Assembly: GCF_036634175.1 (NCBI RefSeq)
Contig: NZ_JAZIFX010000001.1
Span: forward strand, 6,262,001 to 6,326,000
DNA: 64,000 nt
Direction of reading: 5' to 3'
Source of the DNA: Streptomyces sp. P9-A2
GTDB lineage: Bacteria > Actinomycetota > Actinomycetes > Streptomycetales > Streptomycetaceae
Shown piece by piece: positions 33,302 through 40,160 of the stretch (the first letter of the stretch is position 1; every line of letters begins with the position of its first letter). The notes beneath the pieces are model-generated. The model worked only from the letters and a program-made list of their open reading frames with translations, was not told the DNA's origin and searched no databases. Both the position numbers and the translations under genes were made by a program.

Positions 33302-34825
33302 TCAGTAGGCCCCCTGCCCGTGGAGCACCGCACGCAGCGTCTTCCACAGGATCACCGTGTCCAGGGCGAGCGACCAGTCCTCCACGTACCGCAGGTCGAG
33401 GCGGACCGCCTCCTCCCACGACAGGTCGCTGCGTCCGCTGATCTGCCACAGGCCGGTGAGTCCGGGCTTGACCAGCAGCCGCCGCCGGATGTCCGGGCCG
33501 TAGGCCGCGGACTCCTCCGGTAACGGAGGCCGTGGACCGACGAGCGACATCGATCCGGTGAGTACGTTGAAAAGCTGCGGGAGTTCGTCGAGCGAGTACC
33601 GGCGCAGCACCGCTCCCACCCGGGTCACCCGCGGATCCCGGCGGATCTTGAACAGCAGGCCGGCGCCCTCGTTGCGGTCGGCCAGCGCGTCCCGTGCCCG
33701 GTCCGCCCCGGCGACCATGGTGCGGAACTTGAGAATGGTGAACTCACGGCCGTCCTTGCCGACCCTGCGCTGGCGGTAGAAGGCCCCGCCCCGGCTGTCC
33801 ACCAGCACGAGCAGCCCGACGCACACCATCAGCGGCGCGAACACCAGCAGCAGGACCGCCGCGCCCATCCGGTCGACGACCCCCTTGACCACCCGGCGGC
33901 CCCCGGTGAAGGCCGGCATGCTGACCCGCAGCAGCGGGATCCCGAGCACCGCGTCGATGTGCAGCCGCGGGCCGGCCACCTCCATCAGCACGGGGGCCAC
34001 GACCATCTCGGTGTCGCTTCCCTCAAGGCTCCAGGCCAGCCGCTGCAGCCGGTCCGGTGACCAGTGCGGGTCCGGGGTGACCGCGACGACCCGGTAGCCG
34101 TCGTGGTGGACGTGGCCCGCGACGTCCGTCAGCCGGCCGACGACCGGCACTCCGTCCAATCGGTCACCGCCGGGCCCGGCACCGTACGTCGTGCACACCG
34201 CGTCCACCCGCCAGCCGAGATGCGGGAACTTGCGGGTCCGGTTGATCAGGTCGCGCACGGTGGCCGGGCTCCCGGCGGCGAGCACCGGTCTCAGGCACCG
34301 TCCTTCTTTCCGCTGTTTGTGCAGCCACAGGCGCAGCAGATACCGCTCGGTCATGGTGACGACCGCGATCGCGGGGATCGCGACGAAGATCCAGAGTTTG
34401 ATGTTGCGCGAGGTGAGGGCGATCCCGCCGAGCGCCAGTACAACGATCGCCATGAACAGTGAGCGTCCGAGCCGGCGGAACTCCTCGGCGCCCTGGCCGA
34501 GTACGGCCGGAACCCACGACCGGCTCACCGCGAGTGCCCCCAGCACCAGCAGCCAGGTGCCGAAGGCGAGAATTCCCCACTTCTCGTGCCAGTCGGCCGC
34601 GTCCCGCACCCCGAAGAAGTTGCCGATCGCCGCCACCACGAAGGCCGTGGCCACGGTATCGCCGGTGATCACGGTACGGCGGTACCGCTGCTCCCAGTCG
34701 ATCGCGGGCCGGCCGATCGTCCCGTTCGCCAGACGCCCGCGCGCCGACGGAAACGGGCTCAATAATCCCCCTTGCCGCACAGAACCCCCCCAGGTCCCCA
34801 GTGGTTCGACGTATTCGCCCAACAC
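33302..34825 (-). CDS. Polyprenyl glycosylphosphotransferase initiating polysaccharide assembly
   Basis: This is a 507-residue WcaJ/WbaP-type enzyme that transfers a sugar-1-phosphate to undecaprenyl phosphate. Four to five N-terminal membrane helices and a soluble CoA-binding-like domain (GWRVDAVCTTYG) precede a reentrant helix (VVKGVVDRMGAAVLLLVFAP near 311-330). The catalytic domain follows with YRQRRVGKDGREFTILKFRTM, YSLDELPQLFNVLTGSMSLVGPRP and LVKPGLTGLWQISGRSD. The start is GTG 34825, eight bases after ggagg; an in-frame extension to 35065 is non-family. It is the promoter-proximal gene of the operon, with an 82-base gap to the dehydrogenase. Confidence 0.92.
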   Translation of the reverse strand: MLGEYVEPLGTWGGSVRQGGLLSPFPSARGRLANGTIGRPAIDWEQRYRRTVITGDTVATAFVVAAIGNFFGVRDAADWHEKWGILAFGTWLLVLGALAVSRSWVPAVLGQGAEEFRRLGRSLFMAIVVLALGGIALTSRNIKLWIFVAIPAIAVVTMTERYLLRLWLHKQRKEGRCLRPVLAAGSPATVRDLINRTRKFPHLGWRVDAVCTTYGAGPGGDRLDGVPVVGRLTDVAGHVHHDGYRVVAVTPDPHWSPDRLQRLAWSLEGSDTEMVVAPVLMEVAGPRLHIDAVLGIPLLRVSMPAFTGGRRVVKGVVDRMGAAVLLLVFAPLMVCVGLLVLVDSRGGAFYRQRRVGKDGREFTILKFRTMVAGADRARDALADRNEGAGLLFKIRRDPRVTRVGAVLRRYSLDELPQLFNVLTGSMSLVGPRPPLPEESAAYGPDIRRRLLVKPGLTGLWQISGRSDLSWEEAVRLDLRYVEDWSLALDTVILWKTLRAVLHGQGAY

Positions 34826-35785
34826 TGTTCCTCCCGCCCCCGGGAGGCCCCCGCCCCCCCCGCACCGCGCTGTTCCTCTCCGTAGGAGGCCCCCGCCCCC
34901 GTGCATGGCGAATTCGGCTGTTTCAGAGGTACTCGAACAACTCGCCCTGGCGACAGATGACTTGCCTGCCCTGCCAGGCTTTCGAAGTGCGTGGGAACCC
35001 GTCGAGACCCCGGGTGCTCCCCGCACCCGGGCCCCTCTCGGGCCCCTGGAACTGTTCATCCCCACGTCTGGTGCCGGGGACGTGACTGCTTACTGCTGAC
35101 TTTCCGTAGCGCCGGACCTATAGATCATTAACGGTCGTCTCGTGTTCGAACAGCTGAAGCACGGTCAATCTAGACCATCGGCGCCGGTATGTAGAGGGGC
35201 CGTGTGCAGTTCGTGTTCAGATTGGGGACTGGATCCATCCAACGGTGGCCGCCTCCGGACACCTGACGCCGCCACGCGCTCCAGCAGCCCGCCGGCCGAC
35301 CCGGGCAACGTGCGGAGCGAGTGCTTCGCCGTCCGTCGTGCCGGCCGGGGTCTGAGCGTCTCCCCTGTCGAACGCGCCGGCATCCGGCAACTCGCCGAAC
35401 GCCTTACCCGGCGTCCGGTGACTGCACTGCCTGATTGATCTGCTCGCCCCGAGGGCCGTGTGTGGTGAGCATGCAGGGATGCGTGAGACTCCTTGAACCA
35501 CCCCGGTTGCCGAATGCCTGTGCGGGTGCGAGTTGCCGTCGATCGAGGGGGCCGTCGAGGTCTTCACGCAGAACTTCATCCGCGCCGTGACCCGCCCGCC
35601 CGCACGCTGACCGCTCGCCGCGGTATCGGCGCGGGCACCCTGTGTCCCGGGGCTCACGGTCCCGCGCCAGGGAGCATCATCCTGCTCGTTCCCGCTTGTA
35701 GAGTAGGAATTGATGAAGCGTCAATTGCGTTGTTGCAGAAGGTTTTTGAGCTGACATTCGCTCTCATGGCGACGGCCGCTGACGG
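34826..35785. other. Long intergenic region upstream of the polysaccharide operon and the winged-helix gene
   Basis: No supported protein gene. The segment from 34826 has C-runs and no promoter I can name. The AT-richer part at 35100-35200 is the best place for the operon promoter; on the minus strand it holds TTGACC (35168-35163), TTAATGATCTATAG and a perfect 10-bp palindrome TGTTCGAACA (35143-35152). A 64-residue plus-strand frame beginning at ATG 34905 is weak. Confidence 0.4.
35708..35726. promoter_or_regulatory. Dyad AATTGA-N7-TCAATT upstream of the winged-helix gene
   Basis: A perfect 6-bp inverted repeat with a 7-base spacer lies in unusually AT-rich sequence, 72 bases upstream of the GTG start. 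It could be an operator for autoregulation. There is no direct evidence beyond symmetry and base composition. Confidence 0.35.
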
Positions 35786-35791
35786 TACAGT
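35786..35791 (+). promoter_or_regulatory. -10 element of a leaderless promoter (TACAGT)
   Basis: TACAGT is followed by exactly six bases and then the GTG start at 35798, and no ribosome site is present. This is the geometry of a leaderless transcript whose first base is the start codon. Confidence 0.5.
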
Positions 35792-35797
35792 CGGGTC

Positions 35798-36205
35798 GTG
35801 GACAACGCGGTGTATCACTTCGAACGGTACGAGTTGGACACCTGTCGCGGTCGGCTCAGCCATGACGGACAGCAGATCCATGTCGAGCCTCAAGCCGTGG
35901 ATCTGCTCTGTTACCTCGTGAAGCACCGCGGCCGCGTCGTGCCCGCGCCGGAGCTTCTCGGCCTGATGGGGCGTGGCCGCACGGTCAGTGAGGCCGCACT
36001 CGCCACCTGCCTGCGCACCGCCCGTCAAGCGATCGGTGACACCGGCAGGCGGCAGGAGTCCATCCGCACGGTGCGACGGCGCGGCTATCAGTTCGTCGCG
36101 CGCGTCACGGTCGCGTCCGTCCCTCCGTCCGCCGTGCCCGGCACCGCGGCGACAGCGGCGGCCCACGAGGTCATCCGGTTCTGCCGGACCGGCAGAACCG
36201 GATGA
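35798..36205 (+). CDS. Stand-alone OmpR/PhoB-type winged-helix DNA-binding protein (copy A)
   Basis: This is a 135-residue protein consisting of one Trans_reg_C winged helix: FERYELDTCRGRLSHDGQQIHVEPQAVDLLCYLVKHRGRVVP, then the recognition-helix region SEAALATCLRTARQAIGD and the wing (SIRTVRRRGYQFVARV). There is no receiver, sensor or membrane segment. A Pro/Ala linker ends in AHEVIRFCRTGRTG. These last residues are encoded by one arm of a palindrome shared with the convergent paralogue at 36171, which ends in the same peptide but for one residue. The start is GTG without a ribosome site, probably leaderless. It probably binds DNA; target unknown. Confidence 0.8.
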   Translation: MDNAVYHFERYELDTCRGRLSHDGQQIHVEPQAVDLLCYLVKHRGRVVPAPELLGLMGRGRTVSEAALATCLRTARQAIGDTGRRQESIRTVRRRGYQFVARVTVASVPPSAVPGTAATAAAHEVIRFCRTGRTG

Positions 36206-36217
36206 CCTCGTGGGCCG
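36159..36217. repeat. 59-bp palindrome joining two convergent paralogous genes
   Basis: Arms of 29 bp (36159-36187 and 36189-36217) are perfectly complementary around a single central base at 36188. Each arm encodes the final residues of one winged-helix gene and holds the stop codon of the other (TGA at 36203-36205, and TCA at 36171-36173 for the minus strand). As RNA it would form a very stable hairpin in both directions and so probably also serves as a bidirectional terminator. Confidence 0.95.
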
Positions 36218-36596
36218 GGCCGCCGAGGCCGTCGTCCGTTGCCGGTTCGCCCTCCCGACCCCGTGTACCGCAGGTGCCGCCGACCGTCACCGGCGCCACG
36301 AACTGATAACCGCGCCGGTGCGCCGTGCGGATCAGCTTCTGCGCGCTGCCGGTGTCGCCGACGGCCAGGCGCGCCGTCCTGAGCGCCGTGGTGAGGGCTG
36401 CCTCGCCGACGAAGCGGTCACTCCACACCTCGTCCAGCAGTTCATGCTTCGACACCACCCGGTCCCGGTGCAGGACGAGATGGCACAACAGGTCCAGGGC
36501 ACGCGGTTCGACATGGACCGGCTCCCCGTCCCGGCGGAGCTGGATTCGGGCGGTGTCCAGCTCGTACGGCCCGAAGAAATGCCTGTCCCCCTCCAC
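36171..36596 (-). CDS. Stand-alone OmpR/PhoB-type winged-helix DNA-binding protein (copy B)
   Basis: This is a 141-residue paralogue of the gene at 35798. FFGPYELDTARIQLRRDGEPVHVEPRALDLLCHLVLHRDRVVS is followed by ALTTALRTARLAVGD and LIRTAHRRGYQFVAPV. Roughly half the residues match copy A. A variable Gly/Arg-rich linker leads to AHEVIRFCRSGRTG, encoded by the palindrome. GTG 36596 is chosen because the family sequence starts there and a TACGCT hexamer lies at the leaderless distance; longer frames upstream are Pro/Arg-rich shadow. IRFCR resembles the first strand of alpha/beta hydrolase domains that follow such winged helices in larger proteins, so both copies may be truncated fusions. Confidence 0.8.
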   Translation of the reverse strand: MEGDRHFFGPYELDTARIQLRRDGEPVHVEPRALDLLCHLVLHRDRVVSKHELLDEVWSDRFVGEAALTTALRTARLAVGDTGSAQKLIRTAHRRGYQFVAPVTVGGTCGTRGREGEPATDDGLGGPAHEVIRFCRSGRTG

Positions 36597-36602
36597 CGTC
36601 GC

Positions 36603-36608
36603 AGCGTA
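36603..36608 (-). promoter_or_regulatory. -10 element of a leaderless promoter (TACGCT)
   Basis: On the minus strand TACGCT is followed by six bases and the GTG at 36596, the same spacing as in the paralogous gene A. A purine-rich AGAAGGGAG lies further upstream at a distance unsuited to this GTG. Confidence 0.4.
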
Positions 36609-36775
36609 CAACTCCCTTCTGGCAACGTATACATGGGCGATTCCCGGCCGGTGCGTGCCGGTGCAGACCTGTACGTGTCTGTGCGGGCCTGGCGTGCGCC
36701 GCGTTCCCCGTGGGCGGGGGTGGGCCGATCGTCGGATCTGCCCCCTCGTCGGAAGCCGCTCGCCGCGGGGCACGG

Positions 36776-37150
36776 TCAGGGTGCGCTGCCGCCGCGCTCG
36801 TCGGGGTGTTCGGGCTCTTGGGCGGCCGGCGCGCTCTTCCGGTTGCGGCGCGGGGAGGGCTGAGGGGAGCGACGAGGGGGCGGCGCCCGGTCCGGCAACG
36901 ACTCCACGGCATTCCAGTGGGCGGCGACCACGGCGAGCCGGTCGTGTTCGGCGGGCAGCAGCCGGATACGGAACCAGCCGATCATATGCACCAGTTCGTC
37001 CAGGGCCATTTCCGCCTCGTCGTTGTCGATGAGTTCGAGAACCGGCCTCAGTGCCGCAAGCGGCCCGCCCTCCGCTGCCGTACGACGGGAGATCTCCACC
37101 GTCGTACGGCGAAGGAGGGCATCGAACGGGTCGTGGCTCATGCTCCCCAT
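36776..37150 (-). CDS. Small hypothetical protein
   Basis: This is a 124-residue cytoplasmic protein. Residues 1-80 look folded and helical (DPFDALLRRTTVEISRR, LELIDNDEAEMALDELVHMIGWF, LLPAEHDRLAVVAAHWN). The last 40 residues are a Pro/Arg/Ser-rich tail. The helical part loosely recalls small immunity-type or regulatory proteins, but I do not recognise a family. Two starts are possible, ATG 37150 and ATG 37141 (MSHDPF); ggggag lies too close to the second. It has no operon partner, and faces the winged-helix gene B and the hydrolase gene in the same direction. Confidence 0.6.
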   Translation of the reverse strand: MGSMSHDPFDALLRRTTVEISRRTAAEGGPLAALRPVLELIDNDEAEMALDELVHMIGWFRIRLLPAEHDRLAVVAAHWNAVESLPDRAPPPRRSPQPSPRRNRKSAPAAQEPEHPDERGGSAP

Positions 37151-37209
37151 GATGACGGCCGGTTCCCCGGGTGCGGCCTCTCACGTACCGGGGAGGCGGG
37201 GCCTGCCGG

Positions 37210-38736
37210 TCAGCGCGTGTGCCGGTCGCCGGTGAGTCCGCCGCCTCCTGCCGCGATGCCTCCGGCCGGCTCGGCCGGGGTGAAGGGGGCGGTGTCCTGG
37301 GTGCAGGTCGCCCCCTCGGGCGGCAGGGCACCGGTGGTGAAGTAGCGCACGGCGTGCTCGTTCACGCAGGTGCTGGGATTGAGCAGGGCCGTGTGGCCGT
37401 AGCCGTCGAGGGTCAGCAGGCGGGCGTCGGCCAGGGCGCGGGTCATGACTTCGGCGGCCTGGTAGGAAGTGGCCGGGTCATAGGTCGGGTTGACGACCAG
37501 GACGGGGTGGGCGGTGGGCCGGTCCCAGGGCCCGGTGTAGCGGTGGGCCGCGGTGGCGGGCCAGTGGGCGCACCATTCGTAGTCCCACACCCAGCGGCGA
37601 CCGAGGTCCCCGGCGCGTGCCGCGCTGAAGGCGTCGAGTTCGGCGTAGCGTTCCAGGGCGCGGGGGTTGGGGCTTTCGGAGCAGACGACCGCGGGCTGCT
37701 GCTCGAACCCGGGGTAGGGAAGGAGCGACGGGAGTTCGGGAAGGGGCGGAGCCTCCACCTGCCACAGCTCCTGCAGCAGTTCGGCGGCGTCGGTCCAGCC
37801 CGGATGGACGAAGTACAGGAAGGACCACAGGGACTCCACGGTCCTCGCATAGGTCCACTCACCGACCGGCTGCTGCCGGAGCCGCTCCAGCAGGGTGGTC
37901 AGTTTGGTCCGGGTGGCCTCGGGGTCGCCGGCGGTGAAGGCGCAGCCGGACGCCGGCGCCAGGCCGCACAGTTCCAGGAACTTCCCGAAGGTGTCGGCCG
38001 AGCCCAGGTCCGAGCCCATCCGCAGCGGAGTCGTCTGCTGCGCCTCGGTGTTCATTGCGCCGCCCGCGTAACCGGCCGGGTCCACGTTCCCGTCCAGCAG
38101 CAGGCCGCCCACCTTGTCGGGGAAGAGATTGGCGTACACGGCACCGAGGAACGTGCCGTACGAGACGCCCCAGTAGTTCAGCTGCTCGTCCCCCACCGCG
38201 TCGCGCAACCGGTCCAGGTCGCGGGCGGTGTCCGGCGTGGACACGTACGGCAGCAGCTCCGGGACGCGCTCCGCGCACCCCTCGGCCAGTTCCTGCCTCC
38301 CCGCGCTCCAGACCTGCTGCTCCTCGGCCCCCACCGGGAACCCGGCCGGCTGCCGTTCCCACCAGGCCGCCGCCTCCCCGGCGTCGGCGAAGCAGCGCAC
38401 CGCCGTGCTGCGGCCGATGCCCCGGGGGTCCCAGCTGACGATGTCGAAGCGCTTCCGGAGCTCGGCCGGGAAGAACCGCTCGTACCAGAGCGGCAGGGAG
38501 GCGGTGCCCGAACCACCTGGTCCACCGGGGTTGAAGAACAGGGAACCGATGCGTTCGGACGGGTCGGTGGCCTTGTGCCGGATCACGGCGAGGTCGATGG
38601 TCTCGCCGGCGGGGCGGTCGTGGTCGAGCGGGACCTCGAACGTCGCGCAGTCGAAGTCCGGCTCCGCCGGATCCTGGCACGGCTGCCACTCGAGCGCCGA
38701 CGCCCCGGCGGCCCCTCCGCGCACGCTCTGGGCCAC
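37210..38736 (-). CDS. TAP-like alpha/beta hydrolase (Streptomyces tripeptidyl aminopeptidase type)
   Basis: This is a 508-residue mature-type serine hydrolase of the SlpD/SlpE/Tap family, normally secreted and removing tripeptides or acting as a broad alpha/beta hydrolase. Landmarks are FEVPLDHDRPAGETIDLAVIRHKA, FFNPGGPGGSGT (oxyanion loop), DIVSWDPRGIGRST, the nucleophile elbow YWGVSYGTFLG near residue 190, the late Asp in VVNPTYDPAT and His in LDGYGHTALLNPSTC, with the usual C-terminal Cys pairs. The frame opens only at GTG 38736, after where the signal peptide should end. A good signal peptide lies directly upstream in another frame (38737-38825), so the gene appears frameshifted there. 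Confidence 0.85.
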   Translation of the reverse strand: MAQSVRGGAAGASALEWQPCQDPAEPDFDCATFEVPLDHDRPAGETIDLAVIRHKATDPSERIGSLFFNPGGPGGSGTASLPLWYERFFPAELRKRFDIVSWDPRGIGRSTAVRCFADAGEAAAWWERQPAGFPVGAEEQQVWSAGRQELAEGCAERVPELLPYVSTPDTARDLDRLRDAVGDEQLNYWGVSYGTFLGAVYANLFPDKVGGLLLDGNVDPAGYAGGAMNTEAQQTTPLRMGSDLGSADTFGKFLELCGLAPASGCAFTAGDPEATRTKLTTLLERLRQQPVGEWTYARTVESLWSFLYFVHPGWTDAAELLQELWQVEAPPLPELPSLLPYPGFEQQPAVVCSESPNPRALERYAELDAFSAARAGDLGRRWVWDYEWCAHWPATAAHRYTGPWDRPTAHPVLVVNPTYDPATSYQAAEVMTRALADARLLTLDGYGHTALLNPSTCVNEHAVRYFTTGALPPEGATCTQDTAPFTPAEPAGGIAAGGGGLTGDRHTR

Positions 38737-38825
38737 GGTGGTGGCGGGGGAGAGCGAACGCAGGGCAGCGCCAGGGCGATGCCCCAGGCCAGTCGTCTGC
38801 GTGGGCGTGATATCGGCCCTGGCAT
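38737..38825 (-). other. Frameshifted signal-peptide segment of the TAP-like hydrolase
   Basis: From ATG 38825 the minus strand reads MPGPISRPRRRLAWGIALAL, a Tat/Sec-like basic and hydrophobic start, then leaves the hydrolase frame. Losing one base or gaining two near gcgctgccctgcg would explain it. Restoring the frame gives RSLSPATTVAQS, a normal cleavage region, running into the hydrolase. Real mutation or base error. Confidence 0.6.
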
Positions 38826-38949
38826 CAGCTGTCCCTTCCCTCGGGTACGCCGGGCGCTCACGTCGTCCACGGGGCCCGGCGGGTCCACCTCAGCCAATCG
38901 CCCGGCGGCCCGGACCGCACCCACCGGGCGTCCGAACGCGGTACGGGAC

Positions 38950-39301
38950 AGCGGGTGGCCCGGGGGCCGGCCGGGGTCGTGCGGTGCGTGGACCACCCGG
39001 CCGCACTCCTGCTCTTCCGCGACGAGGCGCTGATCGACGCGACCGCCCACCATCGGCTCCGGCCACTCGACCAGGTGCGGTCACCGCAGCGCGAACGCCT
39101 CGCGGAAACACCGCTGTGCCGGCTCCAGCGCGGTCACAACGCCGGCGAGGTCGCCGAGCGGCTGGACGTACACCCGCAGACGGTGCGCTACCGCCCGCGG
39201 CAGCCGGGCGAGGTGTTCGGCGACGGACTGCACGACCCAAAGGCGCGCAGTTCGAGGCGCAGCCGGCCCTGCGGGTGATGAGGCGGCGCCCCGCCGGGTG
39301 A
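38950..39301 (+). pseudogene. Remnant of a PucR/CdaR-family regulator (C-terminal HTH part)
   Basis: The plus strand keeps the end of a PucR-type regulator: LLLFRDEALIDA, SPQRERLAETPLCRLQRGHNAGEVAERLDVHPQTVRYR, then GEVFGDGLHDPKAR. The tail FEAQPALRVMRRRPAG lies in a different frame and ends at 39301, so there is a shift near 39245. Pro replaces Leu twice in the recognition region (YRPRQPGE for YRLRQLxE). No N-terminal part is present. This is decayed and unlikely to function. Confidence 0.6.
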
Positions 39302-39309
39302 GCTGCGGC

Positions 39310-39340
39310 TGTGCCGCGGCGCAGCCGCAGCCGCGGCACA
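39310..39340. terminator. Hairpin after the PucR remnant
   Basis: TGTGCCGCGGC and GCCGCGGCACA form a perfect 11-bp stem with a 9-base loop, 8 bases after the end of the remnant. A probable old terminator. Confidence 0.55.
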
Positions 39341-39531
39341 CCTGCGTCCGGACCGGGCGGGTGATGGTCGGTGGTCGGCAGGCGGCGGGCGGATCGTCCG
39401 GTCGCGGCGCGGTGGCGCCGCCGGGCCCGCTCCGGGGGCGGCGGCATCGCCCGGATTCAGAGCGTTCGCGGAGGGAACCCGGTCGCGCGGGTGCACAGCC
39501 CCCTGACCCCTGGTGGAGAGGAGGGGCTCCC

Positions 39532-40044
39532 ATGAGCGTCATCGAAGGCGCTGTCGACATCGACGTCCCGGTCCATATGGCCTACAACCAGTGGACCCAG
39601 TTCGAGTGCTTTCCCCGGTTCATGCGCGGCGTGCGCCGGGTGGACCGGTCGCGCTCCTCCATGACGCACTGGGTGACCAGGTTCGGCGGCGTGACCCGCG
39701 AGTTCGACGCGGAGATCACCGAACAACGCCCCGACGACCGGGTGGTGTGGCGCACGGTGGGGACGCCCCGCCTGACCGGTGAGGTGGGCTTCCGGGCGCT
39801 GGGGGAGACCCGTTGCCGCGTCGCCTTCCGTATCGATTTCACTCCGCGCGGTGCCGCCGAGCGGGCCGGGGACGCCCTGGGGCTGGTCCGCAGGCAGGTG
39901 CGGGAGGATTTCCGGCGCTTCAAGGAGTACATCGAGGGCCAGGGCCGGGAGAGCGGGCAGTGGCGGGGAACGATCAGTGGCGGCCATGTGGAACCGGACT
40001 CCGACCGTCTGCCGCCGCGAGTGCCGAACTGGCCGACCGGCTGA
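39532..40044 (+). CDS. SRPBCC (START/polyketide cyclase-like) small protein
   Basis: This is a 170-residue helix-grip protein. VIEGAVDIDVPVHMAYNQWTQFECFPRFMRGVRRV is the standard opening of the cyclase/dehydrase family that binds hydrophobic ligands. FDAEITEQRPDDRVVWRT and TRCRVAFRIDFTPRGAAERAGD continue the fold, and a long C-terminal helix (REDFRRFKEYIEGQ) follows, then a disordered tail. ATG 39532 has ggagaggaggggc upstream, a strong ribosome site. Ligand unknown. Proteins like this are often stress- or envelope-associated in Streptomyces. It may be transcribed with the FdhF/YdeP-type gene that follows. Confidence 0.85.
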   Translation: MSVIEGAVDIDVPVHMAYNQWTQFECFPRFMRGVRRVDRSRSSMTHWVTRFGGVTREFDAEITEQRPDDRVVWRTVGTPRLTGEVGFRALGETRCRVAFRIDFTPRGAAERAGDALGLVRRQVREDFRRFKEYIEGQGRESGQWRGTISGGHVEPDSDRLPPRVPNWPTG

Positions 40045-40160
40045 GAAACAGCCGTGACGCCATATTCCATAAGGTGATATTTCATAGACAGCCATGATGC
40101 GCCACCTTCCACGCTCGGCGGAGAGTGGAGGAGGCGAGTGGAACAGAGCGGGAGGCCGAC

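Noticed and set aside
35143..35152. TGTTCGAACA palindrome as an SOS (LexA) box
   Set aside because: It lacks the spacing of the actinobacterial box (GAAC-N4-GTTC); symmetry alone is not enough.
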